This document shows positions 1 through 6,162 of a stretch of DNA of 22,233 bases, one piece after another. The stretch is from NCBI GenBank assembly GCA_964560565.1, contig CAZLMF010000020.1, positions 1 through 22,233 of the forward strand, given 5' to 3'. The notes beneath the pieces are model-generated. The model made no database searches. It worked only from the letters and a program-made list of their open reading frames with translations, and was not told the origin of the DNA. Source of the DNA: CAZLMF01 sp964560565. GTDB taxonomy: Bacteria > Bacillota > Clostridia > Oscillospirales > Ruminococcaceae. Both the position numbers and the translations under genes were made by a program. The number at the start of each line of letters is the position of its first letter. Positions within the stretch are counted from its first letter, which is position 1.

Positions 1-42
1 TTAATGACTATGAATTTTTACTTTTCCAGGTTAGAAAATAAC

Positions 43-73
43 AAAAAACAGAAGCGAAAGCTTCTGTTTTTTT
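43..73. terminator. Bidirectional intrinsic terminator
   Basis: A 7-bp stem (CAGAAGC / GCTTCTG) with a GAAA loop is flanked by six As on the left and seven Ts on the right, so it can terminate transcription in both directions. On the minus strand it overlaps the stop codon (72-74) of the hypothetical-protein operon. On the plus strand it may end a gene lying left of the window. Tandem stops TAA-TGA at 2-7 would fit the end of such a gene, but that is not provable here. Nothing else is recognised in 1-42. Confidence 0.85.
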
Positions 74-652
74 ATATGAGGATATACATAAGTGCCATCA
101 GCAGAATTGGGTCGGATTTATCCTTTGACAGCACCCAGACCAGCATGAGAATTAGAATGGTGTCCGAATCAAGCCCAAACCGTGCAAGAATCTTATCAAG
201 CCCAAAGGATGAGAGAAGATTGTTGAAGTCGGTGATATTGTCCTTTTTTGCGGAAATTGGCTTTTCGTGTGGTGCTCCTTATCGTCGCTTTTGCCCTTTG
301 GGGAAGCGGCAGCATGTTGAGGGGGAGCATGGGGCACATTGCGCTTAATGAAGTTAGTGTTTGATTGGGGAGAAAAGTGCCGTGAAGGCTCGGATGCAGG
401 ACGACGAGGGTAACTAGATTTATTGCGTTGGAAGTTTATTTTAGGTTGAGGTGGACTATGTTGAGGGGTGGACTGTTGTTGAGTAACAGGCTGTTTCGGT
501 GGCAAAGCTTGCAATGGCTCAATAGCATTGGGCTTTGGCGGAGAGGGAGCCTGCGAGCTGGGGCGCTTTGTAGTAGGGGAGCGGCTGTACATATCAAGGG
601 AGCGTCTTATTGCGTCTTGAACTTGTGCGTTGAAATCGTTGTTATAAGCCAA
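72..652 (-). CDS. Uncharacterised Pro/Gln-rich protein with hydrophobic C-terminus, apparently frameshifted
   Basis: Third gene of the minus-strand operon; function not recognised. I choose a TTG start at 652 because GGGAGG at 661-666 sits 8 bases upstream; an ATG at 682 has no such site and would overlap the previous gene by 41 bases. Reading from TTG gives a short N-terminus (LAYNNDFNAQVQDAIRRSLD), about 100 residues rich in Pro, Gln and Ser, then a stop at 152-154. The -1 frame continues instead with a plausible C-terminus: ITDFNNLLSSFGLDKILARF, then a hydrophobic helix (TILILMLVWVL), SKDKSDPILL and MALMYILI, stopping at 72-74 at the terminator. The frames can be joined only between 278 and 152, and the six-A run at 244-249 is the natural place. 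One extra A there gives a 193-residue protein. This may be a sequencing error or a real mutation. The first gene's operon mates are intact. Confidence 0.6.
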
Positions 653-1106
653 AGAAATCTCCTCCCAGAATACCGCTTTCACGAAGTAAGGGGAGCAACG
701 ATAAAAGCTTTAAAATTTTGACAGCTTGATCGACTTTTTGCTTATTTTTATCTTGTAGGTGGGGGCGCAGGGCAAGCAGCAATTCAGAGTTTTTATCGTC
801 AGTTTTCGTGTGAGAAAGGATACCTTGCAGGCGCATAAGGGTTTCAATATCTATACCACCGAAATCAAATCCTCCGCCGTTTTCTTGCTTTTCGCTATGA
901 GTGGCGTCGGATGATTTAGAGGAGGCGCTTGCATTTCCAAACAAAGACGATAAATCGGGCATACCTGATGTGTCGCCGCCTAGTATTGCGGACAGGTCGG
1001 GCATATCATTTGCATCTGCGCCAAACATGGACATAAGGCTGCGAAGCTGCGACTTGCCCTCGTCGCTATTGAGTATTCCGCTTAGCTTGTTCGCCAAATC
1101 ATCCAT
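642..1106 (-). CDS. Uncharacterised 154-residue protein, second gene of hypothetical operon
   Basis: Function not recognised. The ATG at 1106 follows an AAAGGAG site by about 7 bases. The N-terminus (MDDLANKLSGILNSDEGKSQ) looks helical and amphipathic. Residues about 25-75 are a low-complexity Asp/Gly/Ser/Met segment containing two similar units around MPDLSAILGG and MPDLSSLFGN. The C-terminal third is the most structured part: LLLALRPHLQDKNKQKVDQA followed by VKILKLLSLLPLLRESGIL, a basic-then-hydrophobic helical region. There is no signal peptide and no catalytic motif. The gene lies 11 bases after its upstream neighbour and overlaps the next gene by 11 bases, so the three are probably translated from one message. 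From memory, similar small proteins recur in Clostridia without a known role. Confidence 0.75.
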   Translation of the reverse strand: MDDLANKLSGILNSDEGKSQLRSLMSMFGADANDMPDLSAILGGDTSGMPDLSSLFGNASASSKSSDATHSEKQENGGGFDFGGIDIETLMRLQGILSHTKTDDKNSELLLALRPHLQDKNKQKVDQAVKILKLLSLLPLLRESGILGGDFFGL

Positions 1107-1117
1107 AGTCTACTCCT

Positions 1118-1366
1118 TTACTTTTTACCTTTGTTAAGCAATGCCATTAAAAGCTTTGCCTGCGGAGAGGACAGCATTTCGGCAGCCTTCTCGGGATCTT
1201 GCATTACACTGCGAAGCTTATCTACCTCGGGTGAAGCCTCATTGCCTGCGAGAGCGTCAAGATTGCCGCTTTCTACGCTTGATTTAAGCGCATCGGGGGA
1301 AACACCTAGCTTTTGGCTTGCAACATATAGTAATGCCTCAAGTGCTTGTGATTGCTTTTCATCCAT
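1118..1366 (-). CDS. Uncharacterised 82-residue protein, first gene of hypothetical operon
   Basis: Function not recognised. The ATG at 1366 is preceded by GAAAGGAT at a slightly long spacing. The protein is small, soluble and predicted helical: MDEKQSQALEALLYVASQKL, then a GVSPDALKSSVESGNLDAL segment, then a C-terminal KAAEMLSSPQAKLLMALLNK helix and a basic end. The middle (SPDALKSSVESGN) and the end (DPEKAAEMLSSPQAK) resemble short degenerate helical repeats, and the same kind of segment (LNSDEGKSQLRSLMSM) begins the next protein, so the first two may be related or may interact. That is inference. It heads a three-gene minus-strand operon with gaps or overlaps of 11 bases. Confidence 0.75.
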   Translation of the reverse strand: MDEKQSQALEALLYVASQKLGVSPDALKSSVESGNLDALAGNEASPEVDKLRSVMQDPEKAAEMLSSPQAKLLMALLNKGKK

Positions 1367-1402
1367 TTTGTATCGATCCTTTCGTAATAAAAAATTACTC
1401 TC

Positions 1403-1430
1403 ATTTTAGAAATACTATTACTTGCAACAA
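1403..1430 (-). promoter_or_regulatory. Candidate promoter of the hypothetical operon
   Basis: On the minus strand TTGTTG (1425-1430) and TAAAAT (1403-1408) are separated by 16 bases, about 40 bases upstream of the ATG at 1366. Both hexamers are imperfect. It faces away from the plus-strand promoter at 1448-1476 and lies inside a long inverted repeat. Confidence 0.35.
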
Positions 1431-1447
1431 ATTTGTGAATAAAACTC

Positions 1448-1476
1448 TTTCAGTTATTGATATAATATGCTATAAT
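1448..1476 (+). promoter_or_regulatory. Candidate extended -10 promoter of the metallophosphoesterase gene
   Basis: TATAAT at 1471-1476 is preceded by TGC, an extended -10. The -35 (TTTCAG, 1448-1453, 17-base spacer) is poor, which fits an extended -10 promoter. A second TATAAT at 1461-1466 has no good partner. The start codon is 39 bases downstream. Confidence 0.5.
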
Positions 1477-1514
1477 AGTTGCAAGTAGAAGTATGTATAA
1501 GTGGGAGTATAAAT

Positions 1515-1997
1515 ATGAGAATTGTTGTTTTTGCAGACACCCATAGGGATTTTTTTGCCTTAAACAATGCCATTAAGAGAAATTTAGATGTAGATATTTT
1601 CCTGCACCTTGGGGATGGGGAAAAGGAGCTTAAGGATGTGCAGGCGCTATATCCCGATAAGACCTTTCATTTCGTCTGTGGGAACCGTGATTATGGCTCG
1701 TCATCACCTGCCTCTAAGGTAATTGAGGTGGCTGGGGTAAAAATATACATGACACATGGCCATGAAAGTCGTGTTCATGACGGACTTGATACTTTGGTGC
1801 AAAACGCAAAGCTAAACGGCGCGTGCATTGCCCTATACGGTCATACTCATATTTACAACACTGCATATATTGACGATGTTCACGTTATGAACCCGGGTAG
1901 CCTTTATTCCCCTCGTGGAAGGCGTTTGCCGTCTTATGGCGTCATTGACATTACCGATGCGGGGATTGTGCTTAATATTGTCACGATTGAAAAGTAG
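1515..1997 (+). CDS. YfcE/MJ0936-type metallophosphoesterase
   Basis: A 160-residue calcineurin-like phosphoesterase, probably a cytosolic Mn-dependent phosphodiesterase; the natural substrate is unknown. The metal-binding set is complete: D8 and H10 (FADTH), D34 (LGDGE), N57 (GNRD), H81 (MTHGH), and H110 and H112 (GHTH). The length is close to that of the single-domain YfcE family. I prefer ATG 1515 over the ATG at 1479 because GGGAG at 1503-1507 precedes it and the protein then begins MRIVVFADTH, as in the family. The next gene starts about 35 bases later and probably shares the transcript. It shares the metallophosphoesterase fold with YmdB encoded at 4355 but belongs to a different subfamily. 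Confidence 0.9.
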   Translation: MRIVVFADTHRDFFALNNAIKRNLDVDIFLHLGDGEKELKDVQALYPDKTFHFVCGNRDYGSSSPASKVIEVAGVKIYMTHGHESRVHDGLDTLVQNAKLNGACIALYGHTHIYNTAYIDDVHVMNPGSLYSPRGRRLPSYGVIDITDAGIVLNIVTIEK

Positions 1998-2019
1998 GCA
2001 AGGTCGCAACGAGTAATAT

Positions 2020-2025
2020 AGGAGA
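2020..2025 (+). promoter_or_regulatory. Ribosome binding site that points to a CTG start for birA
   Basis: AGGAGA lies 7 bases before a CTG at 2033-2035. No ATG, GTG or TTG occurs in frame between this site and the GTG at 2063, which has only a weak GGTCGGGAA upstream. Confidence 0.6.
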
Positions 2026-2032
2026 TAACAAG

Positions 2033-2800
2033 CTGAGAACTCGTGCTCTTGGTCGGGAATGGGTGCATTTTGATTCGGTGGATTCAACCAATGAGTATAT
2101 AAAGCAAAGGGCATTAGAGCTTGAAAATGGGTTTGTGGTATCTGCTGACTTTCAAAGCAAGGGCAGAGGACGCAGGGGAAATTCCTGGAGCACAAGTGCA
2201 GGGAATGGACTTGCTATGTCCATGCTGATTAAGCCCTATGATATTTCCACGCTATCATGCCTGCCTCTTGTAGGCGCTTTGGCGGTACAAAGGGCGGTGT
2301 ACGGGCTTACGGGGCTAGAAGCAGCTATCAAGTGGCCAAATGATATTGTGCTTGGAAATAAAAAGCTCTGTGGTATCTTATGTGAAAGCGTGCAATCTGG
2401 TGACAGGGAGTTGTATGCCGCTATATGCGGCATTGGAGTAAATATAAAACAGACCGAAAACGAATTTATCGATGCAGGGATTGAACACGCTACATCGCTA
2501 TATCTGCAATCAGAGGGAAAATGCCCCACAGCAAAGGAATTTGCGGTAAGTGTATTAAATGAGCTGGAGCCTTTGGTCGATAGGCTTATTAAGGATGGCT
2601 TTAGTTCGATGATTGAGGAGTATGCGCGCTACTGTATTACCCTAGGCAAGCAAGTTAAGCTTATTTACAACGAGGAAAAGGTTCAAGGAACTGCTATTGG
2701 GATTGATGCAAAGGGTGCGCTATTATGCAATATCGGTGGCAAGTTTAAAGCGATAAATAGTGGCGAGGTAAGCGTTAGAGGACTATACGGCTATGTATAA
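2033..2800 (+). CDS. birA: Biotin--[acetyl-CoA-carboxylase] ligase, catalytic-domain-only type
   Basis: Joins biotin to a lysine of biotin-carrier proteins through biotinyl-5'-AMP. Counting from the CTG at 2033 it has 255 residues; from the GTG at 2063, 245. Visible motifs are DSVDSTN (14-20), the biotinyl-AMP loop GRGRRGNSW (44-52), the KWPNDI core with its active-site lysine (100-105), KLCGIL (111-116), a central domain to about 215, and a C-terminal SH3-like domain that includes GALLCNIGGKFKAINSGEV. There is no N-terminal winged-helix DNA-binding domain, so it should not itself repress biotin genes, unlike E. coli BirA. The upstream start keeps the family-like segment LGREWVHFDSVDSTN. No biotin synthesis or carboxylase gene is nearby. 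Confidence 0.9.
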   Translation: MRTRALGREWVHFDSVDSTNEYIKQRALELENGFVVSADFQSKGRGRRGNSWSTSAGNGLAMSMLIKPYDISTLSCLPLVGALAVQRAVYGLTGLEAAIKWPNDIVLGNKKLCGILCESVQSGDRELYAAICGIGVNIKQTENEFIDAGIEHATSLYLQSEGKCPTAKEFAVSVLNELEPLVDRLIKDGFSSMIEEYARYCITLGKQVKLIYNEEKVQGTAIGIDAKGALLCNIGGKFKAINSGEVSVRGLYGYV

Positions 2801-2811
2801 CTTGTAGCAAT

Positions 2812-2843
2812 AAAAAACAGGGCTGAGAAATCTCAGCCCTGTT
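2812..2843 (-). terminator. Intrinsic terminator of purA, shared with the end of birA
   Basis: A perfect 13-bp inverted repeat (AACAGGGCTGAGA / TCTCAGCCCTGTT) with a two-base centre lies between the converging ends of birA and purA. On the minus strand the T tract (TTTTTTATT) is strong, so purA is the main client. On the plus strand the following bases are only weakly T-rich. Confidence 0.85.
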
Positions 2844-2855
2844 AAGATTTGTACG

Positions 2856-4130
2856 CTATCTTTCGAGGTTTTGGGTTCTACTAGGTCCTACCCCTACCAT
2901 TTTTACTGGGCAACCGCAAAGCTCTTCAAGCCTTGCAATATATGCCTTGCACGCATTAGGTAGCTCATCAAAGCTTTTGCAGGAGGATAAATCCCCTGTA
3001 AAGCCCTCGCACTCCTCATATATGGGCTCGCAGTTCTTTAGCTCATCTAAGGTTGCTGGGAAGTCCTCAAGGATTTTGCCGTCTGCGGTTTTATAAGCCA
3101 CGCAAATTTTAAGGGTGGGAATATCGGAAAGGGTGTCAAACTTATTCACCGCAAGTGAGGTAAGTCCGTTTACACGCACCGCATGGCGAACTATAACCGC
3201 ATCAAACCAGCCCGTGCGGCGAGGGCGACCTGTGGTAGTGCCGAATTCCTTCCCACGTTGACGGATAAGCTCACCCACATCGTCGTCAAGCTCCGTGGGG
3301 AATGGCCCCTTGCCGACTCGAGTGGTATATGACTTTGCGACGCCTATAATATCCTCCATGACGGTAGGTCCTATGCCTGTGCCTATGCAAAAGCCACCTG
3401 CTATCGGATGGGATGAGGTCACAAAGGGATAAGTGCCGTAGTCAAGGTCAAGGAGTGTGCCCTGAGCGCCCTCAAACAAAACGTTCTTGCCTTCATTGCA
3501 GGCATTAAAGGTCAATACGGAAACATCGGCTAGGTACTGCTTTAACCTTTCGCCATACTTAATATATTCAGTGATAACAGCATTAAGCTCGCAAGGCTCT
3601 CCGCCGTAGACTTTGGCAATAAGATTGTTTTTACGTTCGCCGACAGCTCTTGCCCGTGGCTCAAAAAGCTCGGGATTTATAAGGTCGTAAAAGCGCAAGC
3701 CGCTGCGCTGTGCCTTATCCATGTAACAGGGGCCGATTCCTCGTCCTGTGGTGCCAATGTCGTCCTTGCCAAGAGTTTGCTCACTTAAAAGGTCAAGCTT
3801 TATATGCCAGGGCATAATAATATGCGCACGTGGGTCAATGCGAAGGTTATCGCAGGCTATACCTCTGGCAATTAACGAATCAAGCTCGCCGATTATAACC
3901 TTTGGGTCGATTACAACGCCGCTTCCCACTAAGCAAAGGGTGTTTGGATATAGTATACCCGAGGGGATAAGGTGTAGCTTGTATACCTCGCCGTTACTTT
4001 CGACGGTATGCCCGGCATTATTACCCCCTTGAGCACGAATTACAACATCCGCACGAGAGGCGAGAATATCGATGATTTTACCTTTTCCCTCGTCACCCCA
4101 TTGAGCGCCGACAACTGCTTTTACTGCCAT
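2856..4130 (-). CDS. purA: Adenylosuccinate synthetase
   Basis: Makes adenylosuccinate from IMP, aspartate and GTP, the first committed step from IMP to AMP, in the cytosol. At 424 residues it is full length. Near the N-terminus are the GTP-binding loop WGDEGKGK (11-18, catalytic D13) and NNAGHTV (37-43, catalytic H41). Further family blocks include TTGRGIGP, FEGAQGTLLDLDYGTYPFVT, VAKSYTTRVGKGPFPTEL, the aspartate-binding segment GTTTGRPRRTGW, NKFD and GVGPSRTQ at the C-terminus. The ATG at 4130 is preceded by AAGGGGA at good spacing. It is monocistronic, with its own promoter and terminator, and is transcribed divergently from ymdB. No other purine genes are nearby. Confidence 0.98.
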   Translation of the reverse strand: MAVKAVVGAQWGDEGKGKIIDILASRADVVIRAQGGNNAGHTVESNGEVYKLHLIPSGILYPNTLCLVGSGVVIDPKVIIGELDSLIARGIACDNLRIDPRAHIIMPWHIKLDLLSEQTLGKDDIGTTGRGIGPCYMDKAQRSGLRFYDLINPELFEPRARAVGERKNNLIAKVYGGEPCELNAVITEYIKYGERLKQYLADVSVLTFNACNEGKNVLFEGAQGTLLDLDYGTYPFVTSSHPIAGGFCIGTGIGPTVMEDIIGVAKSYTTRVGKGPFPTELDDDVGELIRQRGKEFGTTTGRPRRTGWFDAVIVRHAVRVNGLTSLAVNKFDTLSDIPTLKICVAYKTADGKILEDFPATLDELKNCEPIYEECEGFTGDLSSCKSFDELPNACKAYIARLEELCGCPVKMVGVGPSRTQNLER

Positions 4131-4255
4131 AATTTTTCCCCTTTCTGTTTGCGTAACATATTTCCTTGGTTATTGTGTAGGTAGCTTATGCCAGAACCAA
4201 ACACTGCTTTGTCTATGGAAAATTTAGGATAAAAATGACATTTAAGCTCAAAATA

Positions 4256-4284
4256 ATTATACCAGAAAATAGGCTAGGGCACAA
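4256..4284 (-). promoter_or_regulatory. Promoter of purA
   Basis: On the minus strand TTGTGC (4279-4284), a 17-base spacer and TATAAT (4256-4261) with a TGG extended -10. It gives a leader of about 120 bases. No PurBox-like CGAA-N-TTCG pair or purine riboswitch core was seen in the leader. Confidence 0.75.
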
Positions 4285-4288
4285 TAGT

Positions 4289-4317
4289 TTGAGAAAACAA
4301 AAGAAATGTGCTACAAT
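4289..4317 (+). promoter_or_regulatory. Promoter of ymdB
   Basis: TTGAGA (4289-4294), a 17-base spacer and TACAAT (4312-4317) preceded by TGC. Its -35 lies only 4 bases from the -35 of the divergent purA promoter. Confidence 0.75.
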
Positions 4318-4354
4318 AATAAAATAATTGCTAAGTTTAGATGAGGTGCACTTG

Positions 4355-5125
4355 ATGAATATACTTTTTATTGGCGATGTGACAGGGCAAGTTGGATGCG
4401 ATTACCTTGCAAAGGTTTTGCCTGGTATTAAGCATAAGTATAGCGTGGATATGGTTATATGCAACGGCGAAAATTCCGCTGATGGCAATGGCATAACTCC
4501 GAAGTCTGCAAGCTTCTTGCTAAACCATGGGGTTGATGTGATTACAACAGGTAACCATGCTTTTAAGCGCCCTGAGATGAGCGAGGTTTTCCAAAGCAGT
4601 GATGTAATTATTCGCCCAATTAACTACGGCGAGGAATGTATAGGGCACGGAGTGTGTGAATATGATTTTGGCAGCTTTAGTGTTGCGGTTGTAAACCTTA
4701 TGGGTGTGGTATATATGGAGAACCTTGATAATCCCTTTAACACAATGGACAGGTTGCTTAGTGAGATTAAAACACCAAATATTATCGTCGATTTTCATGC
4801 TGAGGCAACTGCTGAGAAAAAGGCGATGGGGTATTACCTAGCAGGCAGGGTAAGTGCGGTGCTTGGCACTCATACCCATGTTCAGACAGCAGACGAGAGC
4901 ATAATTGAAGGGCACACAGGCTATATAACCGATGTGGGAATGACAGGGCCGATAGAGTCAGTGCTTGGCGTGAAAAAGGAAATTGCAATTGAACGCATGA
5001 GGACTCACTTCCCCAGTCGCTTTGAGATTGCGAGTGCTCCTTGTGAAATGGGTGCTATACTACTTACTATTGACAATAAAAGTGGTAAATGCACAGGCAT
5101 TTTACGAATAAAGGAAATGAAATAA
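4355..5125 (+). CDS. ymdB: YmdB-family metallophosphoesterase
   Basis: A 256-residue calcineurin-like phosphodiesterase. B. subtilis YmdB hydrolyses 2',3'-cyclic nucleotides and affects biofilm and motility gene choice. Candidate metal ligands are all visible: D8 (GDVTG), E39 (NGENS), N67 and H68 (TTGNHAF), H148 (VDFHAEATAEK), and H173 and H175 (GTHTH). I choose the ATG at 4355 because GAGGTG lies 6 bases upstream and the family begins MNILFIGD; a TTG at 4328 would add nine unrelated residues. spoVS follows after 156 bases, as in B. subtilis, where RNase Y (rny) precedes ymdB. Here rny is missing from the upstream side and purA lies divergent instead. The same substrate activity here is inferred. 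Confidence 0.95.
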   Translation: MNILFIGDVTGQVGCDYLAKVLPGIKHKYSVDMVICNGENSADGNGITPKSASFLLNHGVDVITTGNHAFKRPEMSEVFQSSDVIIRPINYGEECIGHGVCEYDFGSFSVAVVNLMGVVYMENLDNPFNTMDRLLSEIKTPNIIVDFHAEATAEKKAMGYYLAGRVSAVLGTHTHVQTADESIIEGHTGYITDVGMTGPIESVLGVKKEIAIERMRTHFPSRFEIASAPCEMGAILLTIDNKSGKCTGILRIKEMK

Positions 5126-5144
5126 AAATATTTCTTAAAAGGTA

Positions 5145-5173
5145 TTGCAAATATTAGTTATTTGATGTATAAT
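5145..5173 (+). promoter_or_regulatory. Promoter of spoVS
   Basis: TTGCAA (5145-5150), a 17-base spacer and a perfect TATAAT (5168-5173), about 110 bases before the start codon. This is a vegetative sigma-A type promoter. B. subtilis spoVS is known for sigma-H control; I could not see a convincing sigma-H site here. spoVS therefore has its own promoter in addition to any readthrough from ymdB. Confidence 0.7.
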
Positions 5174-5281
5174 TTTAATGAAATGTGGCAAGAAAATTCC
5201 AAATCATGTTTTTCAACAACTTTTAATTTCTTTTCTACTCAGTTGAAATTGACATAATACAGTGCAAAAGGAGAATAAAAA

Positions 5282-5542
5282 GTGGACGTTTTAAAGGTTT
5301 CATCAAAATCAATACCAAATTCAGTTGCGGGTGCAGTAGCAGGAATAGTTCGTGATAAGGGAATTGTTGAAGTTCAAGCAGTTGGTGCAGGTGCCACGAA
5401 TCAAGCAATTAAAGCAGTGGCTATTGCAAGGGGTTATCTAGCGCCAATGGGAGTAGATTTAATTTGCACTCCTGCCTTTGCTAATGTAACTATTGAAAAC
5501 GAGGAACGCACAGCTATAAAGCTTATTATTGAGCCTAGGTAA
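5282..5542 (+). CDS. spoVS: Stage V sporulation protein S
   Basis: An 86-residue Alba-like-fold protein of the SpoVS family. In B. subtilis it affects septation and stage V coat and cortex development; the molecular role is uncertain. The whole protein matches the family pattern: MDVLKVSSKSIPNSVAGAVA, VQAVGAGATNQAIKAVAIAR, GYLAPMGVDL, a C-terminal FANVTIENEERTAIKLIIEPR-type strand pair, and no extra domain. The start is GTG at 5282, 6-7 bases after AAAGGAGAA. It follows ymdB as in Bacillus and ends at a strong terminator. Its presence suggests a sporulating lineage, although SpoVS-type proteins also occur in non-sporulating bacteria. Confidence 0.97.
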   Translation: MDVLKVSSKSIPNSVAGAVAGIVRDKGIVEVQAVGAGATNQAIKAVAIARGYLAPMGVDLICTPAFANVTIENEERTAIKLIIEPR

Positions 5543-5561
5543 TACATATTATAGTTTTCTT

Positions 5562-5589
5562 GACCGCAGGGGGAATCCTGCGGTCTTTT
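5562..5589 (+). terminator. Intrinsic terminator of spoVS
   Basis: A 9-bp perfect stem (GACCGCAGG / CCTGCGGTC) with a six-base loop is followed by TTTT. It lies 20 bases after the spoVS stop codon. Confidence 0.9.
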
Positions 5590-5609
5590 ACTGTTTACAT
5601 ACTCCTTTT

Positions 5610-5700
5610 CGGGCTAATAAGCTTAGTATTTGGCAAAATACACTTGCAAGTAGGGCGATTGTGTATTATAATTATTGCATAAGAAAAAATGATTAGCCCG
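5610..5700. repeat. 9-bp inverted repeat flanking the yloU promoter
   Basis: CGGGCTAAT (5610-5618) and ATTAGCCCG (5692-5700) are perfect inverted copies 73 bases apart, with the yloU promoter between them. Within the leader, TATTGCA (5673-5679) and TGCAATA (5714-5720) form a second inverted pair. No riboswitch class was recognised. Confidence 0.5.
5644..5672 (+). promoter_or_regulatory. Promoter of the yloU-yloV transcript
   Basis: TTGCAA (5644-5649), a 17-base spacer and a perfect TATAAT (5667-5672). The -35 lies within a 10-bp palindrome, ACTTGCAAGT (5642-5651). The leader before yloU is about 80 bases. Confidence 0.8.
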
Positions 5701-5760
5701 CTGTATGGTTTTTTGCAATAGGTGGGAACATAATAATGCTTTTACAAGAGGAGGGCGGAC

Positions 5761-6111
5761 ATGGTTAAAATAGAGAACCACTTAGGCACGATAGAGGTGT
5801 CTCAGTCATACTTCACAAGTCTTATTGGGCATACCGTGACAAATTGCTTTGGTGTTACGGATATGAACCCGAGCGGTGCAAAGCAAGGTTTACTTTCCGT
5901 TTTACGAAGAGGCAACTTCACCGACAAGGGTGTATCAGTACGAAATGTCCGTAATAGGCTTTTTATTGATCTGCATATTACGGTTATGTTTGGCGTAAAC
6001 ATCGCAGTAATAGTCAAAAGCATAGTTTCCAAAGTTCGATATACGGTTGAGGAAGAAACAGGACTAAAGGTAGAAAAGGTCAACGTTTATGTTGATGGAA
6101 TGCGCCAATAA
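5761..6111 (+). CDS. yloU: Asp23/Gls24 (DUF322) family protein, YloU-like
   Basis: A 116-residue cytosolic protein of the Asp23/Gls24 family, whose staphylococcal member is an abundant membrane-associated protein linked to envelope stress. Seen here: an N-terminal strand (MVKIENHLGTIEVSQSYFTS), a GVTDM segment, a basic middle (LRRGNFTDKGVSVRNVRNRL), and the typical C-terminal pattern of a hydrophobic strand, VRYTVEEETGLKV and VEKVNVYVDGM. There is no signal or membrane segment. The ATG at 5761 follows GAGGAGGG by 5 bases. Its place just before the FakA-like gene and recG matches the Bacillota order yloU-yloV-(...)-recG. rpmB, often next to this cluster, is not here. Confidence 0.93.
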   Translation: MVKIENHLGTIEVSQSYFTSLIGHTVTNCFGVTDMNPSGAKQGLLSVLRRGNFTDKGVSVRNVRNRLFIDLHITVMFGVNIAVIVKSIVSKVRYTVEEETGLKVEKVNVYVDGMRQ

Positions 6112-6162
6112 ACGTAATTTGCTATATAATCTTGGCAATTTATTCTGTAAGGAGAGTTTATT

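Noticed and set aside
244..250. Programmed -1 ribosomal frameshift site
   Set aside because: The zero frame reads CAA AAA AGG, which is not the phase of an A-AAA-AAG heptamer, and no strong downstream structure was seen before the rejoin.
4..348. Plus-strand open frame of 114 residues
   Set aside because: It runs through the terminator at 43-73 and is antisense to the hypothetical operon; no ribosome site and an unlikely composition.
2033..2800. BirA acting as a biotin repressor
   Set aside because: There is no room for a winged-helix domain even with the CTG start; the protein is the catalytic-only class.
5590..5760. rpmB (ribosomal protein L28) expected next to yloU
   Set aside because: No L28-like frame exists on either strand in this interval; it must be elsewhere.
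6112..6162. Promoter at TATAAT 6125-6130 before the FakA-like gene
   Set aside because: No acceptable -35 lies 16-18 bases upstream, and the gene is only 51 bases behind yloU.
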